A stretch of 64,000 nucleotides of DNA from Tribonema minus (GCA_017506865.1 JAFCMP010000038.1:2501-66500); one strand, 5' to 3'. Positions 1 through 10,366 are shown, counted from the stretch's first letter. A program made the numbers and translations. Notes: generated by a model not told the origin, from the letters alone.

Positions 1-301
1 AGTCGATCTCCTTGTACAGCGATGTTGACACGAGCAGCGCCGCCGTGCCGCGGATACCGTGGCCAGCGCAGATGTTACAGCCGCTGCCGCTGACGCGGTT
101 GCTGACAACTGCGCCGTAAACGTGTCCGCTGGGGCACTTGAAGTGCAGTTTCCTTGTACTGCCGAGAGTCAACGTGTTCATTGAGCGCTTCGTCCACCCA
201 GCTGCTAAATTAGCAGGCCAATCGATCTCCGCGTATATATCGTGAGTACTGATGAGAATGCCACGACGACCAGCCCATGTTGCTTTTGACTGCTTGCCCA
301 T
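1..301 (-). CDS. Zinc-ribbon (DUF4379/PF14311-like) repeat protein, partial
   Basis: An open frame starts at the ATG at 301-299 and runs without a stop to the left edge, so only the first 100 residues are seen. They show a pattern of the DUF4379 treble-clef/zinc-ribbon family: an acidic-Trp start (EIDW, residues 25-28), a TLGSTRK stretch (45-51), then C56-x3-H60 and C75-x2-C78 in the context FKCPSGH and GSGCNICAG. The last residues (SLYKEID) look like the start of a second copy of the unit, which fits a tandem-repeat protein. The family is thought to bind nucleic acid and is often linked to nuclease domains (recalled, not searched). No intron is visible. It lies 313 bp downstream of the zinc-finger/nuclease gene on the same strand. 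The function is not known; the family call rests on motif spacing. Confidence 0.72.
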   Translation of the reverse strand, partial: MGKQSKATWAGRRGILISTHDIYAEIDWPANLAAGWTKRSMNTLTLGSTRKLHFKCPSGHVYGAVVSNRVSGSGCNICAGHGIRGTAALLVSTSLYKEID

Positions 302-319
302 TTCATTTAGTTGACAGAC

Positions 320-496
320 ATGTCGATATTGTTGTCGCACAATGATACACAGCGAGCAAGGACGAGCGGGGTCGTGGCGGCGTGGCCTGACTTGTGGCGT
401 CGTGCTGACAGCCTCGCACGCCGCGCCGTGCTGTCGCTATCTCAGAGGTACGTGCAGAGCAAGCAGAGGACCCTCGACGACTGGGTCGTGATGTGA
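320..496 (+). CDS. Small ORF with a PIP-box-like C-terminus
   Basis: A 58-residue frame begins 18 bp from the divergent zinc-ribbon start and is not recognised as a known family. It is basic and ends in KQRTLDDWVVM. The segment QRTLDDWV resembles the QxxLxx-aromatic pattern by which many replication and repair proteins bind PCNA, although the second aromatic is Val. The very short spacer to the neighbour leaves almost no room for a separate promoter, so this may be chance. It would be of interest only because both neighbours look like DNA-acting proteins. Confidence 0.22.
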   Translation: MSILLSHNDTQRARTSGVVAAWPDLWRRADSLARRAVLSLSQRYVQSKQRTLDDWVVM

Positions 497-614
497 CGTG
501 CAAGCGCTCCGGAGGACATGGTGAAGCAGCTTAGCAAGCTTGTCGACAGCTATGGCATCGACGTCACAGTTGTCTCACCTTGCGATTGGCGCTACTACCT
601 CTGCGTCTGCCCAG

Positions 615-1982
615 CTACAGCGAGCGCACACAAGCCCTCATCTGTGCGGAATAGTCCGGGTCGTTGCACACTACAGGCACCCCTCCTTCGCTGCTGTACC
701 CGATGTACACAATGTTCAGCGTCTCATCGAAGGCGCGCGTACCACATGCCACCTCCGCCAGGAATCGCATCAGCACACCCTCCTTTTCCTTCTGAGTAGC
801 CTTGACTCTGACGCCGTCGACCGCGCAGTTGTCAGGGTTGAAGCGCACAAACAATACGGGTGGTGCGGCGATTCGCAGTGCCTGGACCTCCCCGAGCGCC
901 TTCCGCGTTGCTTGAGTGTGCGCCTTGAGTATTGCCTCGTGCACTTGTTCCATGCGCGTGAGCTCGCAGCGCAGCAGGTAGTCCTTGTGACCACCCTCAT
1001 CACACTCAACGATGACAACGACTTGCGTGATTCCGAGTATGTGGAAGTCGATGCGGGCATAGTGTTTGTCCGGATCCGGTACACAGCCCCCGATGTAGCG
1101 GACGTGGCACTCCGTATTCACGGCATACACAGCTTCAAGCACCTGTCGTAGTCTGTCCTGCTTACGAATCTTTTTCGCCATGCCTTCTTTAGTGTGCCAG
1201 CACTTCTTGTGCATTGATAACTCGCGAGAGCAGGGGAAAGCGGCCGTGCATCCTTCAGCATCACAGGTGAAAGGCTTCAATCCCATGTGCCTCCGTTTGT
1301 GCACAAGTAGGTCGCCTGACGAGGTGAAAGCAGCGATGCACCCGTCAAAGTCACATGTGAAGGGTCTTTCGCCACTGTGTCCGCGCTTGTGTATGACCAA
1401 GGCGCCGCTGGTGGTGCATGCATAGCCACACCCTTGCCAGTCACACGTGAACGGCCTGGCACCCGTATGAGTCCGCATGTGTTCCACTAGGTGACTTTGC
1501 CTTGCACAGGTGTGGTCGCATCCGGGCCATGTGCAGGCTATGCAGGCAAGTGGCTCTTTTCCTGGGTGTGTATGCATATGCACGTGCCTCATTAATGCCC
1601 TCGAACTCGTAAACAAAGCCCCACACCCGTCAATCGTACAGGTAAAGGCCTTCCCCCCGTTATGGGTGTGTTGGTGCCTCGCCAAGTTTCCAGCCTGCGT
1701 GAATGCAGCATTGCATCCGTCGAAGCCACATGCAAATGGCCTCGAGTCGGTGTGAATGCGCTGGTGAACTTTCAGGTCATGCTGCCTCGTGAATGCTTTG
1801 AGACAACCAGCGACGTCACAAGCGAATGGCCTCTCCTTCGTGTGAATGAGGTTGTGTGTCGCCAGCGATGATGAGGATTCAAACGCAGATGTGCATCCTT
1901 CAAACACGCAGTTGAACCTCCGCTTGTCAGGTCGTGTTATCACCATGGCAGATGCGCTGCGTTTGGTGCCTGCTCGCAGCAT
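615..1982 (-). CDS. Eight C2H2 zinc fingers fused to a Vsr/DUF559-like nuclease-type domain
   Basis: An intronless gene of 455 residues. Residues 25-263 hold eight TFIIIA-type C2H2 fingers with Cys/His sets at C25/C30/H43/H47, then at 55, 85, 115, 150, 180, 210 and 240, joined by short TGxRPF-like linkers. A short basic linker (264-280) leads to a second domain (about 285-455). Its core has D312 (ARIDF), then E326-x-D328-E-x2-H332, then CE-x2-R343. This is the D...ExDxxxH...(D/E)xxR arrangement of the Vsr/DUF559 (EDxHD) branch of PD-(D/E)XK nucleases. A later FVRFNPD block (378-384) fits related domains recalled from algae and giant viruses. All fingers and putative catalytic residues are intact. 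It probably acts on DNA in the nucleus as a site-directed nuclease or as an inactive DNA-binding relative. The start at 1982 is an ATG followed by a basic leader. The fingers are certain; the nuclease fold is inferred from motifs. Confidence 0.85.
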   Translation of the reverse strand: MLRAGTKRSASAMVITRPDKRRFNCVFEGCTSAFESSSSLATHNLIHTKERPFACDVAGCLKAFTRQHDLKVHQRIHTDSRPFACGFDGCNAAFTQAGNLARHQHTHNGGKAFTCTIDGCGALFTSSRALMRHVHMHTHPGKEPLACIACTWPGCDHTCARQSHLVEHMRTHTGARPFTCDWQGCGYACTTSGALVIHKRGHSGERPFTCDFDGCIAAFTSSGDLLVHKRRHMGLKPFTCDAEGCTAAFPCSRELSMHKKCWHTKEGMAKKIRKQDRLRQVLEAVYAVNTECHVRYIGGCVPDPDKHYARIDFHILGITQVVVIVECDEGGHKDYLLRCELTRMEQVHEAILKAHTQATRKALGEVQALRIAAPPVLFVRFNPDNCAVDGVRVKATQKEKEGVLMRFLAEVACGTRAFDETLNIVYIGYSSEGGVPVVCNDPDYSAQMRACVRSL

Positions 1983-2078
1983 GCGAGCAAAGGGTGGCTT
2001 GGTTCAGAGTGACATAAAAACCGCATGGATGCTGACGCACATAGTTTGTGATTGCTGGTATCATTGCTTGGATCGTCG

Positions 2079-2100
2079 TCCTAACCCTAACCCTAACCCT
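2079..2100. repeat. Interstitial telomere-like tract (CCCTAA)n
   Basis: Three and a half tandem CCCTAA units lie directly before the first hairpin repeat. Similar short tracts occur at 29376-29390, 30830-30840, 35843-35854, 36004-36018, 52114-52139 and 55015-55045. They are far too short and too internal to be a chromosome end. They look like interstitial telomeric sequence left by break repair or telomerase action, or a promoter-type telo-box. Confidence 0.8.
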
Positions 2101-2341
2101 TATGGGCCTGCATTGAACATAGAAGTATGGCAGCTTCGCTCGCAGTCCCATAGGCTTTGCCTACAAGTATTGTAAGATAAATCGTGCAATGAAAGTATAC
2201 TAAATAACATACAATCCACAAAGACTTCATTTTGTAACACACCAGCTGTAGTATCAGAACGGGACTAAGCGGAGGTTATGGGCCTGCACTGATCACGTCA
2301 GCTTCGCTCGCAGGCCCATAGGCTTTGCCTACAAGTATTAT
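2101..2341. repeat. Two related hairpin repeats
   Basis: Copies at 2101-2171 and 2277-2341 share a layout: TATGGGCCTGC, a 23-32 base spacer ending in CAGCTTCGCTC, then GCAGGCCCATA, so the outer 11 bases can pair (one mismatch in copy 1). Each is followed by TAGGCTTTGCCTA, itself a 5-bp stem with a TTT loop, and then CAAGTATT. The unit is repeated 176 bp apart. It may be a small mobile or folded-RNA element; no coding content is seen. Confidence 0.65.
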
Positions 2342-5300
2342 GTTCTAGCTCAACAAAGTAGTATGTAATATGATGCGCGATACACTTGCTCCCTACCATG
2401 TGTTGCTGTTATCCCGGTGACACGTCATAGCGACGACAGCTGATGCAGTGACGCATTCAAACCTAGCAAATTGTTAACGCGAACCAGGTCCTGCCAGTGG
2501 GCGAATTTTGCGTCGCTGACGTCAGGCTGCCAGTGATGAGACCCTTGTTGCATCAGCAGTGTTGTTGCTTTTCGGGGTCTCCGCATTCATTTCATGTGTG
2601 GCAGTTTTCACAAACCTGCGTGAACAATGTTCACTGAACATACAGTGCGTATGGCGACGCAGCAGCAGCACTGAGCATGCACATCTCAAGGAGTCGTTTG
2701 AAGCGCACGACTGTCACACGATGCCATTAGAAGCTCAAAGCATAGACTTAAGTGATGCGTCCACCTAGGTCTGGCCTAGGGTCAGGATCATCAGAGACCC
2801 TGATATAGCGTTTGGGTTCTGGATAGGGTTGGGTTTCAGCACTCAGCAGCAGTGCAGAGTGAGCGCACTGTCATCTGATGCAACCCGGTTGGTAAGCACC
2901 GCAGGAAAAGCGCCAAGACAACTAGCCACAAACGCCACATGCGCGGTGCCCACCACAGACGTGATGCCCAGCCCGCCATGGCGCGGCGGTAGGGGCTGCC
3001 AAGAGCCTAACCCTTGCTTGCACTAATGGTCAGAGAGATCATGCTTAATCGTGTTGCTGAATGACATCACAATCAAGGGCAGCGCCTGGTGCAGTGCATG
3101 CTCTGAATCAGCCGGATCTAATCAATAATTCGAAGGCCTTTCAAGTCTAAGAGTACTCGTGAGATGAACAGTAAGTAAGAATCACATGATTTATCGTGCC
3201 ACATGCACGATCCCACACACACGTCATGACCACTGATGCAGGCACCTTGCGGCTGGAGCAAATGTCAATATTGATGTGCACTTCAGAAATGCCAGTGTAG
3301 CTGAACAAATGTGTACGCCGCACCATTTACGCCACAAGCTGCAGACAGCCCTCCTGTCGCAAATTTGTGCCAGCTCAAATTCATTACTTCATCATGGATT
3401 GAACAAATTGAATGCCCACAGGACAAGCCTTGATGGGTGTGTCCCATAACTGCTTGTCAATGAAGGACTACAGAATATATTCTAAGGGTATATGCGCATT
3501 TCGCATCAACGACATTGGTGCGTCCCGCGCCAATACGTTTCTCTTGTGCAAAGCCGGAGCAGACACTTCATGTCATTGATTGCAGTCAGCATAATGTGAG
3601 TACCTGTGCAAGTCGTCACCGGCTTCTCAATCACTGCCGCTGCATGAGCAGTAGCACCACAAATCACGCTTCAGCGCTCATCAAGCATGCTGGCAGTGCT
3701 ACAACACCGCATCGAGTCTTGACTACTAATACCAGTAGAAGGTTTTCAATTGCATTAAATTCCGGTGCCACAAAGACAAAGGGTGCATCGACCTTGTGCA
3801 CGTTGCCTGCCCTGGCGGCAGCTGTACTACTTCAGTCCATTTGTGCCAAACTCCCAGGCCGATACGCCAGTGCTGCAGCCATGGTCGCCAACCTTTTGAG
3901 GTCAAGGACATCTGAAGGTTGAGGACACACCATCATGGCAGCAGCAGCACTGGTGCCGCACCGTGCCACTTGGTTCAAAACTGAATATGCCGCAGTGCAC
4001 ATACCAGCGCAGGTGCCTTCATCAGCCTGAGCCTTACTGCCCTGATAGCTTGCCCTTGCCCTCCTGTTGCAGCTGTCGTCAAGACCTTTGCGATGGTATC
4101 GGTGCCGTCTTCCTCATTCATCCATGCTGGACCACCAGCTTTCACACACCTGCATGAACATGCGTACGGCAGCAGCCGCAACACTGAGCACATCACCCCA
4201 GGACTCATTATTTTTAATCACATTATTGTGGCTTCAACAGACGCGCAAGGTGTAAATGACATGCTTGAAGGCATTGCGTTGCATTTCACCACATCCTGGC
4301 TTAATGGGTGGCAGGACTACTCTCGCTGCTGCACACATCACTACCAGCAACGGCAAAATGTCCACGTGCCACCACGGGCCCAGCATTGTGCGGCTATGCA
4401 CGTCTCAATTCAATGTATAGCAGCAGGCTCGCGCAGTGTATGCGCACAGCAGCGGACTTGTGCGTAGAACCTCCATGACAAAGAGTTGACACTGACGTGC
4501 AATGTGTATGTCAATGGCGTGATCACGTGCACGTTCTTGTGTCCTCTCAGAGGGTACCTTCTTGCGTACATGCTACTTGAGGTGTACTGCTGTCACAAAT
4601 TGAGGCATGCGCCACGTCCGGTCAGGACATAACGTGCGCACCGGTAAGAGCACCTGCTGTGTGCTGCTGCTGCAGTTTTCAAAGTTGTATTGCAATGGTG
4701 GTGTGGCAGCTGAGACAGCCACACATATAGTCCTTTGTAGTACTTTTGCAGAGTACACATGATGCATCCACTCACCGAATCAAGATTGTTGACACTGGGC
4801 TTCCAGTGTAAGAGCAATCACCATGAAACCGATCAGTAGACTACATGTGCTCAGTGAGCACTGAGGTGACCAACTTGAGTTCGCGTGGAAGCTCCTGGGG
4901 TGTGACAGTCCTTCCGGCAGGGTTGTGTCTGAAGCACATCAACCCTGATCAAGCCCTAGCAAATCTGTGTGGTTCACTGATTATGGATGCGAGCGGTGTA
5001 AACCTACATCTCCTCAGCCCGCATTATAACCCTAACCACATGGGCGCCCCAAGGGTCAATGGCTCTTCTTGAGAAGTGCAAAAAGCAGGGTAAGGTGACC
5101 TGCTTGAGGTTAATCTTTTCTAACTCTAACCCTACTGCGCATTCCTACCCCTTCTTGTGGGGTTGGTACCTGTTTATGAGGGAATGCACCGCATGAGCCT
5201 CCACTAGCGTACAATGTCGCACATGGCGGCGAATGCGCAAGCGGTTGCCTCCATTGTGATCTCGTGCAATACCGCGCGGCTCTCGGTGCCCAGGGGCCCC

Positions 5301-6813
5301 GAGGTGATGCACCGTGCACTTGAAGTCAGTCAAGCACATTCCAAGAGGCGCCTTTAGCCCCACCAGCCTGAATGGACGCAGAGTCAGAGCTACAATCGCT
5401 TTGTTGCAATCATGCTACTCAAGTAGATGACAGAGGCGGCCGAGCTGCTGCGAGGACTCCGGACGAAGACCTGGCTGCCGACCTCAGATTAGAGTTGGAG
5501 ATAAGCATGCCTGATCCGCACCTGCATCCTCAGCGCACTTTTGGTATGCTAGTGGCTGATACGAACGGCATCTGTGTCGCATCCTGCAGAACTGCCAGTC
5601 GCAGTGCTAAACTGGCCAGCCATACGCCACCATGCTATCAAGTTCGGCGATTTCTGAAGCACAGAATTGTACTGAAGGTGTTGAACAAGCATGATGCTGC
5701 ATCAGTCCTCAGCGCGCCACATGCAAACTCAATGATCATGCATGGGAATGCAGCCGCATCCCCACCTTCGGCTGCAGTGCCTCCACCCCCCCCATGGGCA
5801 AACCTTTCTGTCCTCAGTTGCTAGGGTCGCAGTTGCTGCCAGACTGAGTGGCCAGCTAGCTGTTTCAACTTGAACCTGCGGAACAGTTACAATTGACAGC
5901 AGAACATTGGTATAAGACATAAAACAGCACACATGTATGCACATGTGTGCCTCGCTGGAGCCGGTGGCCAGCTGTTCGATCACCCCGAAATGCGCCCGTT
6001 ATGAGGTCACTTTTTTGTACACAACTTCAAGAAGTTCAACTCTCATTGGGTCATGAGCTGGTGTCTTCCAAGGCTTCAATTATTCCTCTTGAAGGGCAAA
6101 AACCTGACGTGTATGAGGCCTTGGTAAAGCGTTAGGGTTGGGTTGCAGGCTAGCAATGCCTCAAACTTGCAGTTTTTATTTGCAACAACGCTTTTCCATG
6201 TACCAACTTGAAGTATCTTATTTTGAAACAACGCCGAGACCTAACCTTTGTAAAGTGTCATCAACTACACAAAGTCTTGCGTAGTAGCAGCAGCAGTAGG
6301 CCAAGTAAACCATGGTGCGCTATATACATGCTCGAAGAAGAGAGTCTGATCTGTTTTCTGCATGATGACAGCTGCACGGCACATTTCTGGTTTACTGTAG
6401 CATGAGCCAGTTCACCACCCTGAGCACACTCGACGTCGCTGACCTGATGAGACATGTCTCTGCCACGGCGGGCTCCTCCACGGCGGGCTGATGCCTTACA
6501 GTCGGGTTTTGCTACTAGCAGCGCGGTCGGCAATTTCAGTTTCAGCACAGCATTTCAGCACTGGAAGGTAGCACTGAAGCAGTAGCGCTGAAGTAGCGCT
6601 GGCTTGGCATATGGGTGATGATATGCGCCCTGCAGCCACTGCGTACATCTCCCAGCGAGCCTCCATGCACCGGGGGGGGGAGATTTGTGCGCTTCAAGCA
6701 TGGCATTTCTAAAAAAAGCTGGATGAACGCTTCACCTCCATGGAAGCTTGTTCTATGTGACTTTGGGGGTAAAATAAAACACCGAACATGCCGATGAGGG
6801 GTCCAATAATGTT

Positions 6814-7614
6814 TTGCCGTCCTCGTCTAGAATCCGGAGGGTCACTTTAGGCGCACAATCAGACACACACACTCTCTGCACGCACACAACGTGCAAACCA
6901 TCACCCATGCAGCCGTGCATGACTAGGAGGCAGGCTTGGATGCGCTGCCGTACGAGTCGCCGCTCGTCGTGCCCATGCCCTCCTTTCAAGTCCACCGCAG
7001 CGGCATTGGGATCAGCTCCAGATTGCACGCGGCACTCGAACAACGCATGGCAGGCCTGGGACATTGCAAGCCAATCCGCCTGCCTCGCCCTGGCCGACTC
7101 AGCAACCTGCCATCCGGGCGCAGCGCCAGCGTCTCCCTCGCTTTCCGAGGCCAGTACCGCATCTTGCTCCGTGGCGTCAGACCTCGACGGCTTCTCCGCC
7201 ACGACAGAGGATATGCCTGCGCCAGCGAAGCGGAAGGTGGCCTTTACGCCTACGGTCCACGTCGTGCTCATCCCAAGTCACCACGACATCACTCCCTGGG
7301 AGAAAGCCGACCGCTGGTGGAGCCACACGGAGCTGACCAAGATGCGGTGCTCGTACTATGAACAACTGCGTGCCCAGGCCAAAGCCCGACAGAGCAAACA
7401 GCACAGCGATGCCACCGTGACGGCAACGGCAGCATCAACCTCGGCTCCGGCGGTATCGACACAGCCTGCACAGGAAGCGCAGCAGGTGGCACCCCCTGAC
7501 GCAGTCACAAGGGCGGCGTCCTGCGGCGCCAGCGCAGTTGCCAAGGAGCAGAACAGCAACGCCGGTCAAGCGTGGGGGCTAGATGCCCGCCCCGTCGCCG
7601 CGCTCTTCGCATGA
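6814..7614 (+). CDS. Conserved protein with a VxF..V.VVLIPS..D...WW motif
   Basis: The frame is open for 266 codons, but its 5' part may be untranslated or intronic. The best supported part starts near the Ser/Ala-rich segment at about 7110 or the internal ATG at 7213. It contains KVAFTPTVHVVLIPSHHDI followed by EKADRWWSHTELTKMR and YYEQLRAQ (about 7225-7380). This pattern of a beta-strand-like VxF..V.V..IP, an acidic spacer, a Trp/Tyr pair and a charged helix recurs in many stramenopile proteins of unknown function (recalled, not searched). The tail is low-complexity, rich in Ala, Thr and Gln, and ends in a stop at 7612-7614. The opposite strand is also open over part of this stretch, but only the + frame gives a conserved-looking motif. 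A regulatory or scaffold role is possible; none is shown. Confidence 0.55.
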   Translation: MPSSSRIRRVTLGAQSDTHTLCTHTTCKPSPMQPCMTRRQAWMRCRTSRRSSCPCPPFKSTAAALGSAPDCTRHSNNAWQAWDIASQSACLALADSATCHPGAAPASPSLSEASTASCSVASDLDGFSATTEDMPAPAKRKVAFTPTVHVVLIPSHHDITPWEKADRWWSHTELTKMRCSYYEQLRAQAKARQSKQHSDATVTATAASTSAPAVSTQPAQEAQQVAPPDAVTRAASCGASAVAKEQNSNAGQAWGLDARPVAALFA

Positions 7615-9192
7615 GCTGCGGACCATTAGGTAACGTTAGATCACTCGAGGGCTCTTAGAGGCAGGACTCTCTCTTGCATGTATACACTGGTTTTTTGTAG
7701 TTAAACATGTAGTGACAACCTACAGTACAAGAGTGAGGTTGCCTTACTGACCACGCGCGTACCGCGCGATGCAATCCAGTCGCTGGCGCAGGGGCCTTTT
7801 TGCTCAGTTGTGTGTTTCTTCTAGCAGGTTTAAGCGGACCTGTGCTTGGTTCAAAGCAGAGGTCCTGTCTGTTATTGCTGTGGCTGTTTTAAATGCGATG
7901 AGGGGATTTCCCCAGGTTCCGCGTAATCTGCTGGCTCTCGCTTTCTATGTTTTCATTCCTTTCAACTGCTTTGACGAACGCTGCTCTGTTGATTGCTGCG
8001 CAGTTGTTGATTTTTCGGACTTCTTGCTTTGTTTGATTTCAAATGGAATGCTCAAATGCCAGTGGACTGCTTGCATACTTTCAGGTGCGCTAGCAAGTCC
8101 ATGTGTATTTATAGTCTGCTGCAATCAAGCTCGGCTTGCGTAGAAACAGAGCTGTACAGGGGTACTTGAAGCTCTGTGTAGTTTCCAAGAGGCAAATGCA
8201 AGTGAAAGCTGTCTGCAGTACAGGTGAACTGTGCGCAGTGGGCGATGTGCATCAATTGCCCCAAGCGCGCCTGACGACAGCTGCGGTGTGTTGCAACGGC
8301 AAGGAATGCTCGTGGCGCCGGCAGGACGAGCCGCAAGCAGGTCAGTGCAGCTGGTGCTTAGGAATAGGTCCAGGGGCTCAGCCTTGGCCAGCATTGGTTT
8401 GAGCTTGCGTGTGGGCTGCGTGATGTACTGGTAGTACAGGTAGATGACTAGGGCCCGACAAGCAGGGTGTAGAAGATGCTCAAGAGGTCAAGAGACGTGG
8501 GGACATCAACTGAACGTGTGGCCCACACTGGGTGCTGCTGTGTCTGCAGTGGCAGAAATGTGTAACATGGGGCCTTGCGGGCGCGCCCACTTTTACTTTT
8601 TGCTCATAAACTCACAAAAAAGAAGCCCTTTTTGGGGCTGCTATGAGCGTGGCATGAGTGCAGCAGCGTGGCGGGGTGCCATAATTGACAGATAAGATGC
8701 TCTTACCGCAATGCATGGCAAAATATGCAGAGATTTGCAGCTTGCAATTTGCATGCATGGGTCTTCTTCACACTGATTGCAGACGGCACGTCACCCATGC
8801 AGCTGATTTAACTTGAAGTGTCCGGGCAGCAAGTGCACCTCATCTGCCACCGGAGAAACCAAGTGAGATTCGTCTGTTATTAAATGACTGAGCAAACCAG
8901 ACGAACGCATTTCCAGCGTAATGCGCACAACTCAAAGCACATTTTGCTTGCCGATGTTATGTTGTTTGACTTCATGAGTTGTGTATCGTGATTGAACAGG
9001 AGAAACCAACCCACTTTCAATCAAGCATACATTTGCAGTCCTGTCATGAAGCAATAGCAGCATTGTGTTGCCTGTACGCACTTGCAAGGAAAAAGACATC
9101 AAGACAACAAGTGTGGAAGGCTACTCCATACCGAATTGTATTGACACTGATGCTGAAGTGAACCAGCGCTGCTGCCGACATCATTGCAAAGT
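7615..9192. other. Intergenic, no recognisable gene
   Basis: About 1.6 kb between the end of the + strand gene and the 3' end of the TMEM70-family gene. Scattered frames of fewer than 130 codons have no conserved motif. An ACTTGAAGT motif lies near 8813. Nothing else stands out. Confidence 0.5.
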
Positions 9193-10242
9193 TTACTTGC
9201 CTATGGAATTGCTCGCGTCAGAAGCAGGCGTGGCAGCAGAAGCAGCAGTTGCTGCAGCTTTGGCGCCAGCTGCACCAGCACTAGTACCGCTGCTCTTCTC
9301 ACTATCATCAAGCGGCCTGCCGAGCAGCTCCTTCAACAATGCTTTGTCTTGCAGCACCTCGCCTTGTATAAAGTAGTAGTTGTCGCGAGCCTTGAAGGAG
9401 ACAAATGGCCTGAGTGCATCCGGCTGTGGCTGAACATCACCAAGCCTAAACTCTGTTACACGTGGGCGTCCAAGGATGCTCAGCAGCTCTGCCTTGAATA
9501 GGCGCGCCTTATCAATTGCACCTGTGCCGCTGTCGTGCTGCGCGGCTGCATCTGCTTGTGATGGGCTGCTGCTGCGGCCGCCACCGCGACCTGTGATCTC
9601 GGACAGCTTGTGCACGTATGGACGCGTACACCAGTGCAGCAGCGCCGTTGAACCAACAGCAGCTGTAAGCGCAACGCCCGTCACTGCAATCTGACCACTA
9701 AGTGGCACGCTGTCGTTGCCTAGCACGAGCAGAAGTGGCGTGCCAATCATGGACATGGCGCAAGTGGTGATGGACACCCTGTGAGGAGCAAAGTATGAAG
9801 GCAGGAGAAAAACTATGAAGGCCGCATGTACCGGTGCTAGTTCTGATTACTGTCATGCTGAAGTCAGGAGAAAAACCATTTCTGACGACAGTCATGCTGA
9901 AGTCAGGAGAAACGCCATATGTAATCAAGGCCGCATGTATTGGTGCCAGTTCTGATGACTGTCATGCTGTTGAGTATTTTGCCCACTACATGCTTTGCAA
10001 GCATGTCCCAACATTTGGATCCCAGCAGGACTCAGTTGCATCGAGTATCACCTTTTGAGTGTTTTGATGGGGGCAGTGAGTGGTCCGATGTATAGCAGCT
10101 CCTCCTTCCTTGCGTTGGTGCTGCCGCACCTTGATGTGAGGCAAGGTGTGCATGACGCCACCAGTTGGCTTCGGGCTGCAACTGGGGCCAGTGCAGTGGG
10201 GCTCCGCTGCCGCAGCAATGCGCCTGTTCTGCAAGCCAACAT
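9193..10242 (-). CDS. TMEM70/TMEM186/TMEM223-family mitochondrial membrane protein
   Basis: Two exons, 10052-10242 and 9193-9778, join in phase (donor AG|GTGATA, acceptor CACAG|G) into about 258 residues. The first encodes an Arg/Ala-rich leader typical of a mitochondrial presequence (MLACRTGALLRQRS) and the family block EELLYIGPLTAPIKTLKR. The second continues with a Ser-Thr stretch, a hydrophobic hairpin (GTPLLLVLG..., then GQIAVTGVALTAAVGSTALL), the signature TRPYVHKL and the C-terminal block RPFVSFKARDNYYF. In animals this family assists assembly of respiratory complexes I, IV and V in the inner membrane; that role is inferred here. The ATG at 10242 was preferred to one farther upstream because it gives the cleanest leader. 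The C-terminus is Ala/Thr-rich and probably disordered. Its start faces the PgsA gene about 125 bp away. Confidence 0.85.
9822..9975. repeat. Short imperfect repeats inside the TMEM70-family intron
   Basis: The unit GCCGCATGTAYYGGTGCYAG followed by TTCTGATKACTGTCATGCTG occurs at about 9821 and 9930. A shorter piece (GACAGTCATGCTGAAG plus TCAGGAGAAA) is repeated between them. All lie in the 273-bp intron (9779-10051). The arrangement looks like local slippage or duplication and keeps both splice sites intact. Confidence 0.6.
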
Positions 10243-10366
10243 TACTTGCTGAGCTCGAGCGTGCACGGTGTGGACCCACACAATTGTTGCAACCGGCATG
10301 AGACTTCAAAAGGTGAAGTTCGAGATTTAGGACTTGAACTTGTTGAGAACTGAGACAGCGAGTGCG
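10243..10366. promoter_or_regulatory. Shared divergent promoter region TMEM70-like / PgsA
   Basis: Only about 124 bp separate the two start codons, so both genes must be driven from this spacer or from their 5' ends. It holds a perfect inverted repeat, ACTTCA (10303-10308) and TGAAGT (10314-10319) with a 5-base spacer, plus a further ACTTGAACTTG at 10332. The same half-site is enriched across the window. A transcription-factor site is inferred; no TATA box is evident. Confidence 0.5.

Larger units (their letters stand above)
1983..6813. other. Gene-poor stretch
   Basis: No gene can be supported here. It contains a telomere-like tract, two hairpin repeats, and weakly similar decayed segments around 2560-2690 and 4120-4200 that share a TTTTCACA..CCTGCRTGAACA block. 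One frame (5372-5824, + strand, 150 codons) contains a GMLVADTNGICVASCRT stretch, preceded by a possible CAG acceptor at 5538-5540. It faintly recalls the roadblock/LAMTOR5 fold but lacks the rest of the domain, so it is not called. A CCCTAACC pair near 5030 and AT-rich spacers make up the rest. Confidence 0.5.

Noticed and set aside
540-1151. 203-codon + strand frame
   Set aside because: Antisense to the zinc-finger/nuclease gene, whose minus frame has clear domain structure.
3515-3922. 135-codon + strand frame
   Set aside because: No domain or splice context. Its Ala-rich end is not enough.
5372-5824. Possible roadblock/LAMTOR5-like fragment
   Set aside because: Only one strand-turn-strand stretch fits; the rest of the fold is absent on both sides.
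6753-7271. 172-codon minus frame
   Set aside because: Antisense to the + strand gene at 6814-7614, whose aromatic IPS..WW motif is the better coding evidence. Not fully excluded for the part before 7110.
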